Translations under genes and position numbers: made by a program
The notes under the pieces: model-generated
The model's input: only the letters and a program-made list of their open reading frames with translations
The model's database searches: none
What the model was told of the DNA's origin: nothing
Origin: Methylobacterium brachiatum
GTDB lineage: Bacteria > Pseudomonadota > Alphaproteobacteria > Rhizobiales > Beijerinckiaceae
Direction: 5' to 3'
Length of the DNA: 64,000 bases
Assembly: GCF_020523825.1 (NCBI RefSeq)
Contig: NZ_JAJALK010000006.1
Coordinates: forward strand, 186,001-250,000
Part shown: one piece after another, positions 54,295-62,711 of the stretch
Numbering within the stretch: the first letter of the stretch is position 1
Layout of the letters: each line of letters starts with the position of its first letter

Positions 54295-54496
54295 CAGTGT
54301 TCAGCCCGCCACCGAAGAAGCGCCAAAGTCAGGCGTAATCGATGGCCCTGACGCAGTTAACGGAGCTTTGCGATCTTTGCGGCGGAATTCCGGGATGCGT
54401 TGCGCTGCCGCGACATACCGCATCAATCCCCGGTTGGTGCACAGCCCGAGATCCGGCTAAGTGCCCGTCCCGCAACGCGAGTCCCGTCACGGTCCC

Positions 54497-54940
54497 GTGA
54501 GCAAGCAATTATTCACCATAGGTTACGAAGGGCTCGACCCCGAGCGCCTTACGGATGCGCTGCGCTCGGCGGGCGTTTCGGTCCTGGCCGACGTGCGGGC
54601 GGTGGCGAACTCGCGCAAGCGCGGCTTCTCGAAGGGCGCGCTGGGGAGCGGGCTGGTCGAGGCCGGGCTCGGCTACGTGCATCTGCGCAGCCTGGGCACG
54701 CCGAAATCCGGGCGCGAGGCGGCCCGGGCCGACGATGCGGCGCTGATGCGCAAGATCTACTGCGAGGAGGTGCTCGATACGGCGGCCGGCGGCGTCGCCC
54801 TCGACGAGCTCGCCGCCCTGGCGGAGGCGTCCCCGATCTGCCTGCTGTGCTTCGAGCGGGATCCCGCCCGCTGCCACCGGCGCGTCCTGGCCGAGCGGCT
54901 GGCGGAGCGGGGTTTCGTGACGACCGATCTGTTCGGCTGA
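54497..54940 (+). CDS. DUF488 family protein
   Basis: A 147-residue protein. The family opening LFTIGYEGLDPERLTDAL, the ADVRAVANSRKRGFSK block and the C-terminal CLLCFERDPARCHRRVLAERL are diagnostic of DUF488. The two cysteines and His in CFERDPARCH could bind metal. The GTG at 54497 is used (GTG 54461 adds 12 residues). Function is unknown. It converges on the gene at 54948. Confidence 0.85.
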   Translation: MSKQLFTIGYEGLDPERLTDALRSAGVSVLADVRAVANSRKRGFSKGALGSGLVEAGLGYVHLRSLGTPKSGREAARADDAALMRKIYCEEVLDTAAGGVALDELAALAEASPICLLCFERDPARCHRRVLAERLAERGFVTTDLFG

Positions 54941-54947
54941 GGCCGGC

Positions 54948-55313
54948 TCAGCGCATCGCCCGCCCGGCGGCGAAGCGCCGGATCGGGGCCATGGCGGCGC
55001 TGAACAGCATCCGCGGCGTGCGGAGCGCTCCGAATTCCCGCGGGATCGGGCGGCGGCGATTGGGATCGTTCACCGGCTCGACCGGCAGGTACAGGGCTTC
55101 GAGGAACGACATCTCCAGGAGTGTCGTGCCGGCCTCGTCGGCGATCACAAGGGCGGCGTCGAGCAGGCGCGGGTCGCCGCCGTGCTGGCGCATCAGCCCC
55201 CGGACGATCGTGCGCGCGGCAACCCGGGCCGCATCCATGTCGGCGATATCCTGGGCCGTCGGCGCGGCCAGGTAGGCGCCGTCGAGGCGAATGTAGAAAT
55301 AGGCGCGGATCAC
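54948..55313 (-). CDS. DUF6894-like protein of unknown function
   Basis: A 121-residue protein; the N-terminus YFYIRLDGAYLAAPTAQDIADMDAARVAA resembles the short DUF6894 domain frequent in Methylobacterium and Rhizobiales. A basic C-terminal half (NRRRPIPREFG, APIRRFAAGRAMR) follows. GTG 55313 has AGGAG 7 nt upstream. No function is known. Confidence 0.6.
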   Translation of the reverse strand: MIRAYFYIRLDGAYLAAPTAQDIADMDAARVAARTIVRGLMRQHGGDPRLLDAALVIADEAGTTLLEMSFLEALYLPVEPVNDPNRRRPIPREFGALRTPRMLFSAAMAPIRRFAAGRAMR

Positions 55314-55345
55314 GGGAGCGCTCCTCAGGATCGTGCGGGCGTGGG

Positions 55346-55558
55346 TCAAGCAGCCTGGGCGCCGTCCTGGGGCTCGGCCTTCTCGGTCGCCGATTTCGGA
55401 TCGAAGGCGTCCGCCAGGAGGCTGAGGCGGCGGGCCATGTCCCGCACCTCGTTCAGCGCGATCGATTTCTGGCCTTCCTTGACCGCGCGGGTGATGTCGC
55501 TGACCTGCGTGGTGGCGACCCGCCTCAGTTCGTCGGCGAGCTGGTGGCTGGTCATCAT
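55346..55558 (-). CDS. Small hypothetical helical protein
   Basis: A 70-residue, charged helical protein (SHQLADELRRVATTQVSDITRAVKEGQKSIALNEVRDMARRLSLL is one or two helices). ATG 55558 (or 55555) follows GGAACGGA. It lies upstream of the DUF6894-like gene on the same strand. I do not recognise the family. Confidence 0.55.
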   Translation of the reverse strand: MMTSHQLADELRRVATTQVSDITRAVKEGQKSIALNEVRDMARRLSLLADAFDPKSATEKAEPQDGAQAA

Positions 55559-55730
55559 CGCATCCGTTCCCGAATTGGTTCGTCTGTGCGCGGACCGTGG
55601 TGGGATGCCGCTTACCAACGGGTTTCGCGCTGCAGCGATGCCTGTGGACAACGGTCGGGGCCGTGGATTCACCCCGCGCGCGGACGCCGAACCGGCCTCT
55701 GGATCGGCAGCGAGCGAGTCGTGCGGCGAC

Positions 55731-56663
55731 TCAATCCTGCAGGTGGCGGGCCGCGATGATCGAGGCCGCGGTGCGATTCTCGACGCCGAGCTTGGCGTAG
55801 ATGCCCTCCAGGTGCTTGGTCACGGTGCGGTGGCTCAGCCCTAAGATCTCGCCGATGTCGCGGCTCGATTTCCCCCGCGACAGCCAGAGCAGCACCTCGG
55901 CCTCGCGGCCGGTGACCGGCAGCCGCGCCCGCAGCCGCTCGACCGCGCCCGAGCCCTCCTCGCGCGACAGGCGCAGCAGGATCTCGTCCGGGGTGCGGCC
56001 GATGAAGCTGAGCGTGTAGGCGGTGCCGTCGGGGCCGGTGAGCGTCAGCGCGTTGGCCGAGGCCCCGGACGAGATCCTGCTGCGCCTGTCGCGCAGCCAG
56101 TCCCGGGCGCGGGCGGGCAGTTCGAGGGCGCCGGCCGGATCGGGGCCGAGCCCGGCGAGCAGCCGCCCGGCCTGCGGGGTCGACCACAGCACCGCCCCGG
56201 CCTCCGAGACGGCGAACAGCGTGCGCCCGGCGGTGTCGAGGGCGGCGCGGGCGCTCTGCGCGGCCCGGGCGCTGGCGAGGTGCACGCGGATCCGGGCCAG
56301 GATCTCGTCCGGGGCGATCGGCTTGGTGACGTAGTCGATCCCGCCGGCGCTGAGCCCCTTCACGATATGCTCGGTCTCGCTGAGCCCGGTCATGAAGATC
56401 ACCGGCACCCCGGCGAGCTGCGGCTTGGCCTTGAGCCGCCGGCAGGTCTCGAACCCGTCCATGCCCGGCATCACCGCGTCGAGCAGGATCACGTCCGGGG
56501 TGATCTCGTCGACCAGCGCTAAGGCGAGGTCGCCGCCCACCGCCACCAGCACGGTGGCGCCCGAGCGCTCGATCGCCTCGGTGAGGAAGCTCAGCGTGTC
56601 GGGCGAATCGTCCACGACCAGGACGACGTCGCGGCTCGGCTGGTTCGTCGGCGCCTCAGCCAT
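55731..56663 (-). CDS. LuxR/NarL-type response regulator, partner of the NCS1-kinase
   Basis: A 310-residue regulator. Receiver domain with phosphoacceptor Asp62 (ILLDAVMPGMDG), Thr92 in FMTGLSE and Lys114 in VTKPI; a central region of about 100 residues that looks PAS-like (GRTLFAVSEAGAVLWST); and a C-terminal LuxR helix-turn-helix (VTGREAEVLLWLSRGKSSRDIGEILGLSHRTVTKHLEGIYAKLGV). It overlaps the upstream kinase gene by 8 bp, so the two are a translationally coupled two-component pair. Likely targets include the nearby urt genes, which is inference. Confidence 0.88.
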   Translation of the reverse strand: MAEAPTNQPSRDVVLVVDDSPDTLSFLTEAIERSGATVLVAVGGDLALALVDEITPDVILLDAVMPGMDGFETCRRLKAKPQLAGVPVIFMTGLSETEHIVKGLSAGGIDYVTKPIAPDEILARIRVHLASARAAQSARAALDTAGRTLFAVSEAGAVLWSTPQAGRLLAGLGPDPAGALELPARARDWLRDRRSRISSGASANALTLTGPDGTAYTLSFIGRTPDEILLRLSREEGSGAVERLRARLPVTGREAEVLLWLSRGKSSRDIGEILGLSHRTVTKHLEGIYAKLGVENRTAASIIAARHLQD

Positions 56664-59600
56664 GGCGGGCGAGTCCTTGCAGGACCGAGAGGTAGCGGCG
56701 CAGGTCGTAGCCCTCCACCAGCCCGCGCATCTGGGCCACGAAGGCGGGCGGCACCGTCGAATCGCCCTCCATCTGGGCGAGCTTGGCCTCGATCGCCCGG
56801 ATATGGCCGATCCGGCCGAGGCGCAGCAACTCGCCGACATGCTCGGGCCCGGGATGGCCGATCTCGGCGAGCGCCGGGGCGGGCTCGCGCAGGGCGGGCG
56901 TCGCGGCGTCGGTCCATTCGAGGTGGAGCAGCTTTCCGATCCGCTCCAGCACGTCGCGCAGGTCGAAGGGTTTGGCGAAGATCGCGTCGTGGGGGGCGTC
57001 GTCGCCGCGCACGGGGCTGATCTCGTGGACGTTGGCCGACATCATGGCGATCGGCCCGGTATGCCCCTCCGCCCGGAGCGTCGCGGCGGCGGCCCAGCCG
57101 CTCATCCCCGGCATGGCGATGTCGAGCAGGATCAGGTCGATCCCGCCCCGGGCCACCGCCGCCAGGCATTCCGGCCCCGAGCCGGCCTCGAGCACGGAGA
57201 TCCCGTGCGGCTCCAGGATCGCCCGCATCAGGGCCCGGTGGGCGGTGTCGTCGTCGGCCACCAGGATCGTGCGACGGGCGCCGGCATAGGCCCGCTCCGG
57301 CGCGGAGGCCGGGGCCGGCAGCACGATCGGGGCGGGCTGCGCGACGGAGGCCAGCATCAGGCGCAGCCGCGCCTGGGTGCCGCCGCCGGGCGCCGCCGCC
57401 ACGGTGATCTCACCGCCGAGCAGTTGCGCCAGCAGGTCCGCGATGGTGAGCCCGAGCCCCGTCCCCGGGGTGCTGCGGGCGGCCGGGGTCGAGCCCCGCT
57501 CGAACGGCTGGAAGATCCGCGCCAGATCCGCCTCCGGGATGCCCGGGCCGGTGTCGCGGATCGTGAACATCGCGATCTGGCTGCGATAGCTCAGGTCCAG
57601 CGTGACCGTGCCGGAGGGCGTGAACTTGATCGCGTTCGACAGGAGGTTGAGCAGCACCTGGCGCAGGCGCTTCTCGTCGGTGGCGACCACCGCGGGCAGG
57701 ATCTCCGGCCGGGAGAACCGGAATTCGAGGCCCGCCTCCCGGGCCTGGAGCCGGACCATGTCGACCAGCTGATCGAGGAACTCGGTCAACCGGACCTCGT
57801 CCCGGTGGATCTCGAGCCGCCCGGCCTCCATCCGCGAGATGTCGAGGAGGCCGTCGATCAGGCCGGACAGGTGCTGCGCGCTGCGCCGGATCACCCGGAT
57901 TCCGTTGAGGCGCTGGGCCGGGATCGCGGGGTCGGATTCGAGGAGCTGGGCGTAGCCGAGCACGGTGGACAGCGGCGTACGCAATTCGTGGCTGATGCCG
58001 ACGACGTAGCGGCTCTTGGCCTGGTTGGCGGCCTCGGCCCGCTCCTTGGCCTCCTGCAGCTTGGCGTCGGTGAGCTTGTGGGCGGCGATCTCGGCCTCGT
58101 AGAGCGCGGTCTGGCGCATGGTCTCGGCCTGGGCGACCCGCCGGCTCTCCTGGGCGAGCACGAACAGCCACGCGACCACCCCGAGGATCACCACCAGGAT
58201 GAAGAACACGCTGGTGAGCGCCGTGCGCAGGACCGCCCGATGCTCGGGATGCGCGATGGTCGCCCCCGCATGCACGATCCCGAGGATCAGGCCGATCACC
58301 GCGCAGAGGGTCAGCATGACCGCGAGGTAGCGCCCGAGCGGCGCGCCGATCCAGGCGGCGGTCCGGCCCGGCAGGATCCGGCCGAGCGTCTGCTGCGCCT
58401 GAGCCTCCAGCCGGCCGTGCGGCTTGCACAGGTCGCCGCAGCGGGCGTCGAGCGAGCAGCATAGGGAGCAGATCGGGGCGTCGTAGGCCGGGCAATGGGC
58501 CATGTCCTCGCCCTCGAACGGCAATTCGCAGACCCGGCAGGTGACCTCGCCCGCCCCCCAATCCCGCTTCGGGGTCCGGGCGAGGTACCAGCGGCCGCCC
58601 GTCGCCCAGGCGATCACCGGGGCCGTCGCGAAGGCGGCGGCCAGGGTCAGGAGCGGCGCGAAGGGCTGGAGCGCGTGGCCGAACAGGCCGGCATAGGCGA
58701 GGCCGCCGAGGGCGAGCGCCAGCGCCATGGCGCCGGTCCCCACGGGATTGATGGCGTAGAGATGGGCGCGCTTGAACTCGATGCCCTCGGGCGAGAGCCC
58801 GAGCGGCTTGTTCACCGCGAGATCCGCGGCCAGCGCCCCGACCCAGGCCGAGACCACGGAGGCGTAGAGCGGCAGCGTGCTCTCGATGGTCTTGTCGATG
58901 CCGAGCTCCATCAGGAGCACCGCGATCGCCACGTTGAACACCAGCCAGACCACCCGCCCGGGATGGCTGTGGGTCAGCCGGGAGAAGAAGTTCGACCACG
59001 CGATCGAGCCGGCATAGGCGTTGGTCAGGTTGATCTTGAGCTGCGAGACCAGGACGAACAGCCCGGTGAGCAGGAGCGCCGCCCGGCCGCCCTCCCCGGT
59101 CACGTAGCCGAACGCCACCGCGTACATCCGGGTCGGCTCGGCGGCGTGCTCGGGCGGGACGCCGTGCCCGAGCGCCAGGACCGCGAGGCCGGCGCCGAGC
59201 AGGATCTTGAGCATGCCGGGCACGATCCAGCCGGCGCCCCCCGAGAGCACCGCCAGCCACCAGCGCCAGTCGCGTTCGCTCACCGGCTCGGGGACGAAGC
59301 GCAGGAAATCGACCTGCTCGCCGACCTGGGCGAGCAGGGCCAGCAGCACCCCGGTGGCGAGCCCGAACCGGCCGATGTCGAAGGCCGCCCCGCCGCCGTC
59401 GAGGCCCGGGAACGCCGCGAGCGCGTGCAGGGGCGCGGCGCCCTGGGCCGCCACGAAGACCAGCGGCAGCAGGCTCAAGGCCACCCAGAGCGGCTGCGTC
59501 CAGATCTGGAATCGGCTGATCAGCCGGATGCCGTAGACCACCAGCGGGATCACGGCGGCGGCGCAGACGAGGTAGCCGATGCCGAGCGGCAGCCCGAAGC

Positions 59601-60030
59601 AGAGCTGCAGCGCCAGCGCCATGATCGCCGCCTCGATGGCGAAGAACAGGAAGGTGAAGCTCGCGTAGATCAGCGACGTGACCGTGGAGCCGAGATAGCC
59701 GAACCCGGCGCCCCGGGTCAGCAGGTCCATGTCGAGCCCGTAGCGGGCGGCGTAGACCGTGATCGGCGCCGCGGTGGCGAAGATGATCAAGCCCACCACC
59801 AGCACCGCCGCCAGCGTGTTGGGGAAGCCCGCCGTGAGCGCCAGCGTCCCGCCGATCGCCTCGAGCGCCAGGAACGAGACCGAACCGAGCGCCGTCTGCG
59901 CCACCTGGAAGCCGGACCAGCGCCGGGCCTTCTTGGCGGTGAAGCGGAGGGCGTAATCCTCCAGCGTCTCGTCGGCGACGAAGCGGTTGTAGTCCCGGCG
60001 GATCGGGATGATGCGCTGGGGACCGCTCAT
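56656..60030 (-). CDS. Hybrid histidine kinase with fused NCS1 permease and cysteine cluster
   Basis: An 1124-residue protein. Residues about 35-480 are a 12-helix NCS1/CodB-like permease (RWSGFQVAQTALGSVSFLALEAIGG, GFGYLGSTVTSL, NLTNAYAGSIAWSNFFSRL). Residues 498-535 hold eight cysteines (C498, C501, C513, C521, C524, C525, C531, C535), a probable metal site. Two more helices (about 566-588, 603-627) lead into a coiled coil and a HisKA/HATPase core: His681 in GISHELRTPLSTVLGYAQ, N-box LLNLLSNAIKFTPSG, G1 DTGPGIPEADL, G2 GTGLGLTIADLLAQ. A receiver follows (Asp970) and a helical tail (about 1060-1124). It overlaps its LuxR partner by 8 bp and is divergent from urtA. Start ATG 60030; ligand probably a nitrogenous small molecule. 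Confidence 0.9.
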   Translation of the reverse strand: MSGPQRIIPIRRDYNRFVADETLEDYALRFTAKKARRWSGFQVAQTALGSVSFLALEAIGGTLALTAGFPNTLAAVLVVGLIIFATAAPITVYAARYGLDMDLLTRGAGFGYLGSTVTSLIYASFTFLFFAIEAAIMALALQLCFGLPLGIGYLVCAAAVIPLVVYGIRLISRFQIWTQPLWVALSLLPLVFVAAQGAAPLHALAAFPGLDGGGAAFDIGRFGLATGVLLALLAQVGEQVDFLRFVPEPVSERDWRWWLAVLSGGAGWIVPGMLKILLGAGLAVLALGHGVPPEHAAEPTRMYAVAFGYVTGEGGRAALLLTGLFVLVSQLKINLTNAYAGSIAWSNFFSRLTHSHPGRVVWLVFNVAIAVLLMELGIDKTIESTLPLYASVVSAWVGALAADLAVNKPLGLSPEGIEFKRAHLYAINPVGTGAMALALALGGLAYAGLFGHALQPFAPLLTLAAAFATAPVIAWATGGRWYLARTPKRDWGAGEVTCRVCELPFEGEDMAHCPAYDAPICSLCCSLDARCGDLCKPHGRLEAQAQQTLGRILPGRTAAWIGAPLGRYLAVMLTLCAVIGLILGIVHAGATIAHPEHRAVLRTALTSVFFILVVILGVVAWLFVLAQESRRVAQAETMRQTALYEAEIAAHKLTDAKLQEAKERAEAANQAKSRYVVGISHELRTPLSTVLGYAQLLESDPAIPAQRLNGIRVIRRSAQHLSGLIDGLLDISRMEAGRLEIHRDEVRLTEFLDQLVDMVRLQAREAGLEFRFSRPEILPAVVATDEKRLRQVLLNLLSNAIKFTPSGTVTLDLSYRSQIAMFTIRDTGPGIPEADLARIFQPFERGSTPAARSTPGTGLGLTIADLLAQLLGGEITVAAAPGGGTQARLRLMLASVAQPAPIVLPAPASAPERAYAGARRTILVADDDTAHRALMRAILEPHGISVLEAGSGPECLAAVARGGIDLILLDIAMPGMSGWAAAATLRAEGHTGPIAMMSANVHEISPVRGDDAPHDAIFAKPFDLRDVLERIGKLLHLEWTDAATPALREPAPALAEIGHPGPEHVGELLRLGRIGHIRAIEAKLAQMEGDSTVPPAFVAQMRGLVEGYDLRRYLSVLQGLARHG

Positions 60031-60059
60031 CGCAGCCCGGTCCGGCGCATGGGGCTTCG

Positions 60060-60077
60060 TCCGCGCGCGCGCGCGCG
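60060..60077. repeat. Perfect 18-bp palindrome with alternating CG
   Basis: TCC followed by alternating GC and ending GGA, self-complementary throughout. Alternating C/G tracts can adopt Z-DNA; here it is just upstream of the kinase gene. Confidence 0.5.
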
Positions 60078-60154
60078 GAAACACTCCGCCGACCGGGCGC
60101 CGCCCACGCTCTCCGCCCTCGCTTCCAACGATCCCTCAGACTTCTGCGCCGCGA

Positions 60155-60170
60155 TGGTGCGCCCGATGCA
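60155..60170 (+). promoter_or_regulatory. Possible sigma-54 promoter of urtA
   Basis: TGGTGCG, CCCG, ATGCA with exact GG-N10-GC spacing (60156-60157 and 60168-60169). It matches 9 of the 12 consensus positions by eye. The expected 5' leader would be about 105 nt. Confidence 0.5.
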
Positions 60171-60285
60171 AGAGAACGGCCATACGCAAAACATCGTATA
60201 GGCCGTAGCGTAGCCGAAGACCTAGCCTGGACTGGTCGATCCGGGGCCGCCTCTCGAGGCCCGGACGCGAACCAGGGCAGGCACG

Positions 60286-61554
60286 ATGGCTGACGACACC
60301 GAGACCGGCGCGACGAACGGCTTGCGCTCCCCGCTGCGGCGCAGGCTGCTGATGGGTCTGGCCGGCGCACCGGCCCTCGCCCTGATGCCCCGCGGCGCCT
60401 GGGCCGCCGCGCCCACCTCGGCGGTGAACACCACCGGGCTCGCCGTGACCGACACCGAGGTGACGGTCGGCATCCTGCACTCGGTCACCGGCACGATGGC
60501 GATCTCCGAGACCGGCGCCCAGGAGGCGGAGAAGCTCGCCATCGCCCAGATCAACGAGGCCGGCGGCGTGCTCGGCCGCAAGATCAAGATCATCCAGGAG
60601 GACGGCGCCTCCGACTGGCCGACCTTCGCCGAGAAGGCCAAGAAGCTGCTGGTCAACGACCATTGCGCCGCCGTGATGGGCTGCTGGACCTCGGCCTCGC
60701 GCAAGGCGGTGCTGCCGGTCTTCGAGCAGTATAACGGCCTCCTGTACTACCCGACCTTCTACGAGGGCCTGGAGCAGTCCAAGAACGTCTTCTACACCGG
60801 CCAGGAGGCGACGCAGCAGATCCTCGCCGGGCTCGACTGGGTCCACAAGGAGAAGGGCGGCGACAGCTTCTACTTCATCGGCTCGGACTACATCTGGCCG
60901 CGCACCTCGAACAAGATCGCCCGCAAGCACGTCGAGAACGTGCTCAAGGGCAAGGTGGTCGGCGAGGAATACTTCCCGCTCGGCCACACCCAGTTCAATT
61001 CGGTGATCAACAAGATCAAGCTGACCAAGCCCAAGGTGATCTTCACCGACGTGGTCGGCGGCTCGAACGTGGCCTTCTACAAGCAGCTGAAGGCCGCGGG
61101 CATCGACCTGTCGAAGCAGGTGCTGATGACGATCTCGGTCACCGAGGACGAGATCGACGGCATCGGCGGCGAGAATATCGCCGGCGCCTATGCCTGCATG
61201 AAGTACTTCCAGTCGATCGACAACGAGAACAACAAGGCGTTCGTGGCCGCCTTCAAGAAGATGTGGGGCGAGAAGACGGTCATCGGCGACGTCACCCAGG
61301 CGGCCTATCTCGGCCCGTTCCTGTGGAAGATGGCCTGCGAGAAGGCCGGATCCTTCGACGTCGACAAGGTGGTCGCGGCCTCGCCGGGCCTGGAGTTCAA
61401 GGGCGCGCCGGAGGGCTACGTCAAGATCGACGAGAACCATCACCTCTGGTCGAAGACCCGGGTCGGCAAGGCCAAGCCCGACGGCCAGTTCGAGATCGTC
61501 TACACCAGCCCGGAACTGATCAAGCCGGATCCGTTCCCGAAGGGCTACCAGTAG
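60286..61554 (+). CDS. urtA: Urea ABC transporter substrate-binding protein UrtA
   Basis: A 422-residue periplasmic binding protein with a twin-arginine-like signal (LRRRLLMGLAGAPALALMP). The mature start VGILHSVTGTMAISETGAQEAEKLAI and DWPTFAEKAKKLLVNDHCAAVMGCWTSASRKAVLPVFE are characteristic of UrtA, with VFYTGQEATQQI and GSDYIWPRTSNKIA. Transport of urea (or short amides) for nitrogen nutrition is the family role. It heads urtABCD, with a palindromic repeat between it and urtB. Confidence 0.93.
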   Translation: MADDTETGATNGLRSPLRRRLLMGLAGAPALALMPRGAWAAAPTSAVNTTGLAVTDTEVTVGILHSVTGTMAISETGAQEAEKLAIAQINEAGGVLGRKIKIIQEDGASDWPTFAEKAKKLLVNDHCAAVMGCWTSASRKAVLPVFEQYNGLLYYPTFYEGLEQSKNVFYTGQEATQQILAGLDWVHKEKGGDSFYFIGSDYIWPRTSNKIARKHVENVLKGKVVGEEYFPLGHTQFNSVINKIKLTKPKVIFTDVVGGSNVAFYKQLKAAGIDLSKQVLMTISVTEDEIDGIGGENIAGAYACMKYFQSIDNENNKAFVAAFKKMWGEKTVIGDVTQAAYLGPFLWKMACEKAGSFDVDKVVAASPGLEFKGAPEGYVKIDENHHLWSKTRVGKAKPDGQFEIVYTSPELIKPDPFPKGYQ

Positions 61555-61585
61555 TCGGCGCCGGTCAGGCGCCACCAGGACGCAA

Positions 61586-61708
61586 CCTCATCCTGAGGTG
61601 CAGGGCGATCCTCGATCGCCCTGCCTCGAAGGAGCCCTCCAGCACCCACCCAGAGTTCTGGAGCCCTCCTTCGAGGCCTCCGCTGCGCTGCGGCACCTCA
61701 GGATGAGG
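61586..61708. repeat. Nested palindromic element between urtA and urtB
   Basis: Outer arms CCTCATCCTGAGGTGC (61586-61601) and GCACCTCAGGATGAGG (61693-61708) pair perfectly. Inside are a 9-bp hairpin around CTC (61602-61622), 11-bp arms CCTCGAAGGAG (61624-61634) and CTCCTTCGAGG (61666-61676), and an inner CTCCAG/CTGGAG pair. A related half-copy is at 31097-31132. Confidence 0.88.
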
Positions 61709-61774
61709 TGATGGGACCGGGATCACGGGCTTTCGCCGCGCGCGAACCGCCTCACGGATCGGAGACAGGCCAAC

Positions 61775-62701
61775 ATGTTGGGCGACTACTCCCTCGGCGA
61801 CCTCGGCGCGATCTTCGCCATGCAGGGTTTTGCCGGCCTGATCCTGTTCTCGGTCTACCTGCTGATGGCGCTGGGGCTGGCGATCATCTTCGGGCAGATG
61901 GGCGTGATCAACATGGCCCACGGGGAGTTCATGATCCTCGGGGCCTACGTCACCTATCTCTGCTCGGCCTTCTGCCAGAGCTACCTGCCGGCCCTGTTCC
62001 CGGTCTACTTCTTCGTCGCGATGGGGCTCGCGTTCCTCGCCTCCGGGGCGCTCGGCATGCTGGTGGAGTGGAGCCTGATCCGGTTCCTCTACAAGCGCCC
62101 CCTCGACACCCTGCTCGCCACCTGGGGCCTGTCGCTGATCCTGCAGCAGGCCTACCGGTCGATCTTCGGGGCCCGCGAGGTCGGCGTCGAATTGCCGTCC
62201 TGGCTGATCGGCTCGGTGCAGGTCACCGACACGATCGAGATCCCGGTCAACGGCCTGTTCGTCATGGCGGTGACCATCCTGATTACCGTGAGCGTGGCGC
62301 TGCTGATCTTCCGCTCGCGCTTCGGCCAGCAGGTCCGGGCCGTGATGGCCAACCGCGCCATGGCCGGCGCTGTCGGCATCGATACCGAGAAGGTCGACCG
62401 CTACACGTTCGGCCTGGGCTGCGGCATCGCGGGCGTCGCCGGCTCGGCCTTCACGATGATCGGCTCGACGGGGCCGACCTCCGGCCAGCTCTACATCGTC
62501 GACACCTTCCTGATCGTCGTGTTCGGCGGCGCCGCGAGCCTGCTCGGCACCATCGCGTCGGCCTTCTCGATCTCCCAGACCCAGTCGACCCTGGAGTTCT
62601 TCCTCTCCGGCTCGATGGCCAAGGTGATCACCCTGCTCGCGGTGGTCGGCATCCTGATGTTGCGGCCGCAGGGCCTCTTCACCCTCAAGGTCCGGCGCTG
62701 A
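61775..62701 (+). CDS. urtB: Urea ABC transporter permease UrtB
   Basis: A 308-residue inner-membrane permease of the LivH/UrtB family, with about eight helices and the family pattern AIIFGQMGVINMAHGEFMILGAY, RFLYKRPLDTLLATWGLSLIL and NRAMAGAVGIDTEKVDRYTFGLG. It forms the translocation pore with UrtC. It lies 220 bp after urtA, most of which is the palindromic repeat, and 10 bp before urtC. Confidence 0.93.
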   Translation: MLGDYSLGDLGAIFAMQGFAGLILFSVYLLMALGLAIIFGQMGVINMAHGEFMILGAYVTYLCSAFCQSYLPALFPVYFFVAMGLAFLASGALGMLVEWSLIRFLYKRPLDTLLATWGLSLILQQAYRSIFGAREVGVELPSWLIGSVQVTDTIEIPVNGLFVMAVTILITVSVALLIFRSRFGQQVRAVMANRAMAGAVGIDTEKVDRYTFGLGCGIAGVAGSAFTMIGSTGPTSGQLYIVDTFLIVVFGGAASLLGTIASAFSISQTQSTLEFFLSGSMAKVITLLAVVGILMLRPQGLFTLKVRR

Positions 62702-62711
62702 GGATTTCCCG

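Larger units (their letters stand above)
60031..60285. other. Divergent control region between the NCS1-kinase and urtA
   Basis: Holds an 18-bp CG-rich palindrome (60060-60077) and a sigma-54-like promoter (60155-60170). Confidence 0.6.

Noticed and set aside
60190..60250. Weak similarity to parts of the guanidine-I (ykkC) riboswitch (CTAG...GGACTGGTC) upstream of urtA
   Set aside because: Only two short segments look alike; the paired helices and other conserved blocks of the riboswitch were not found. A covariance-model (Infernal) search would settle it.
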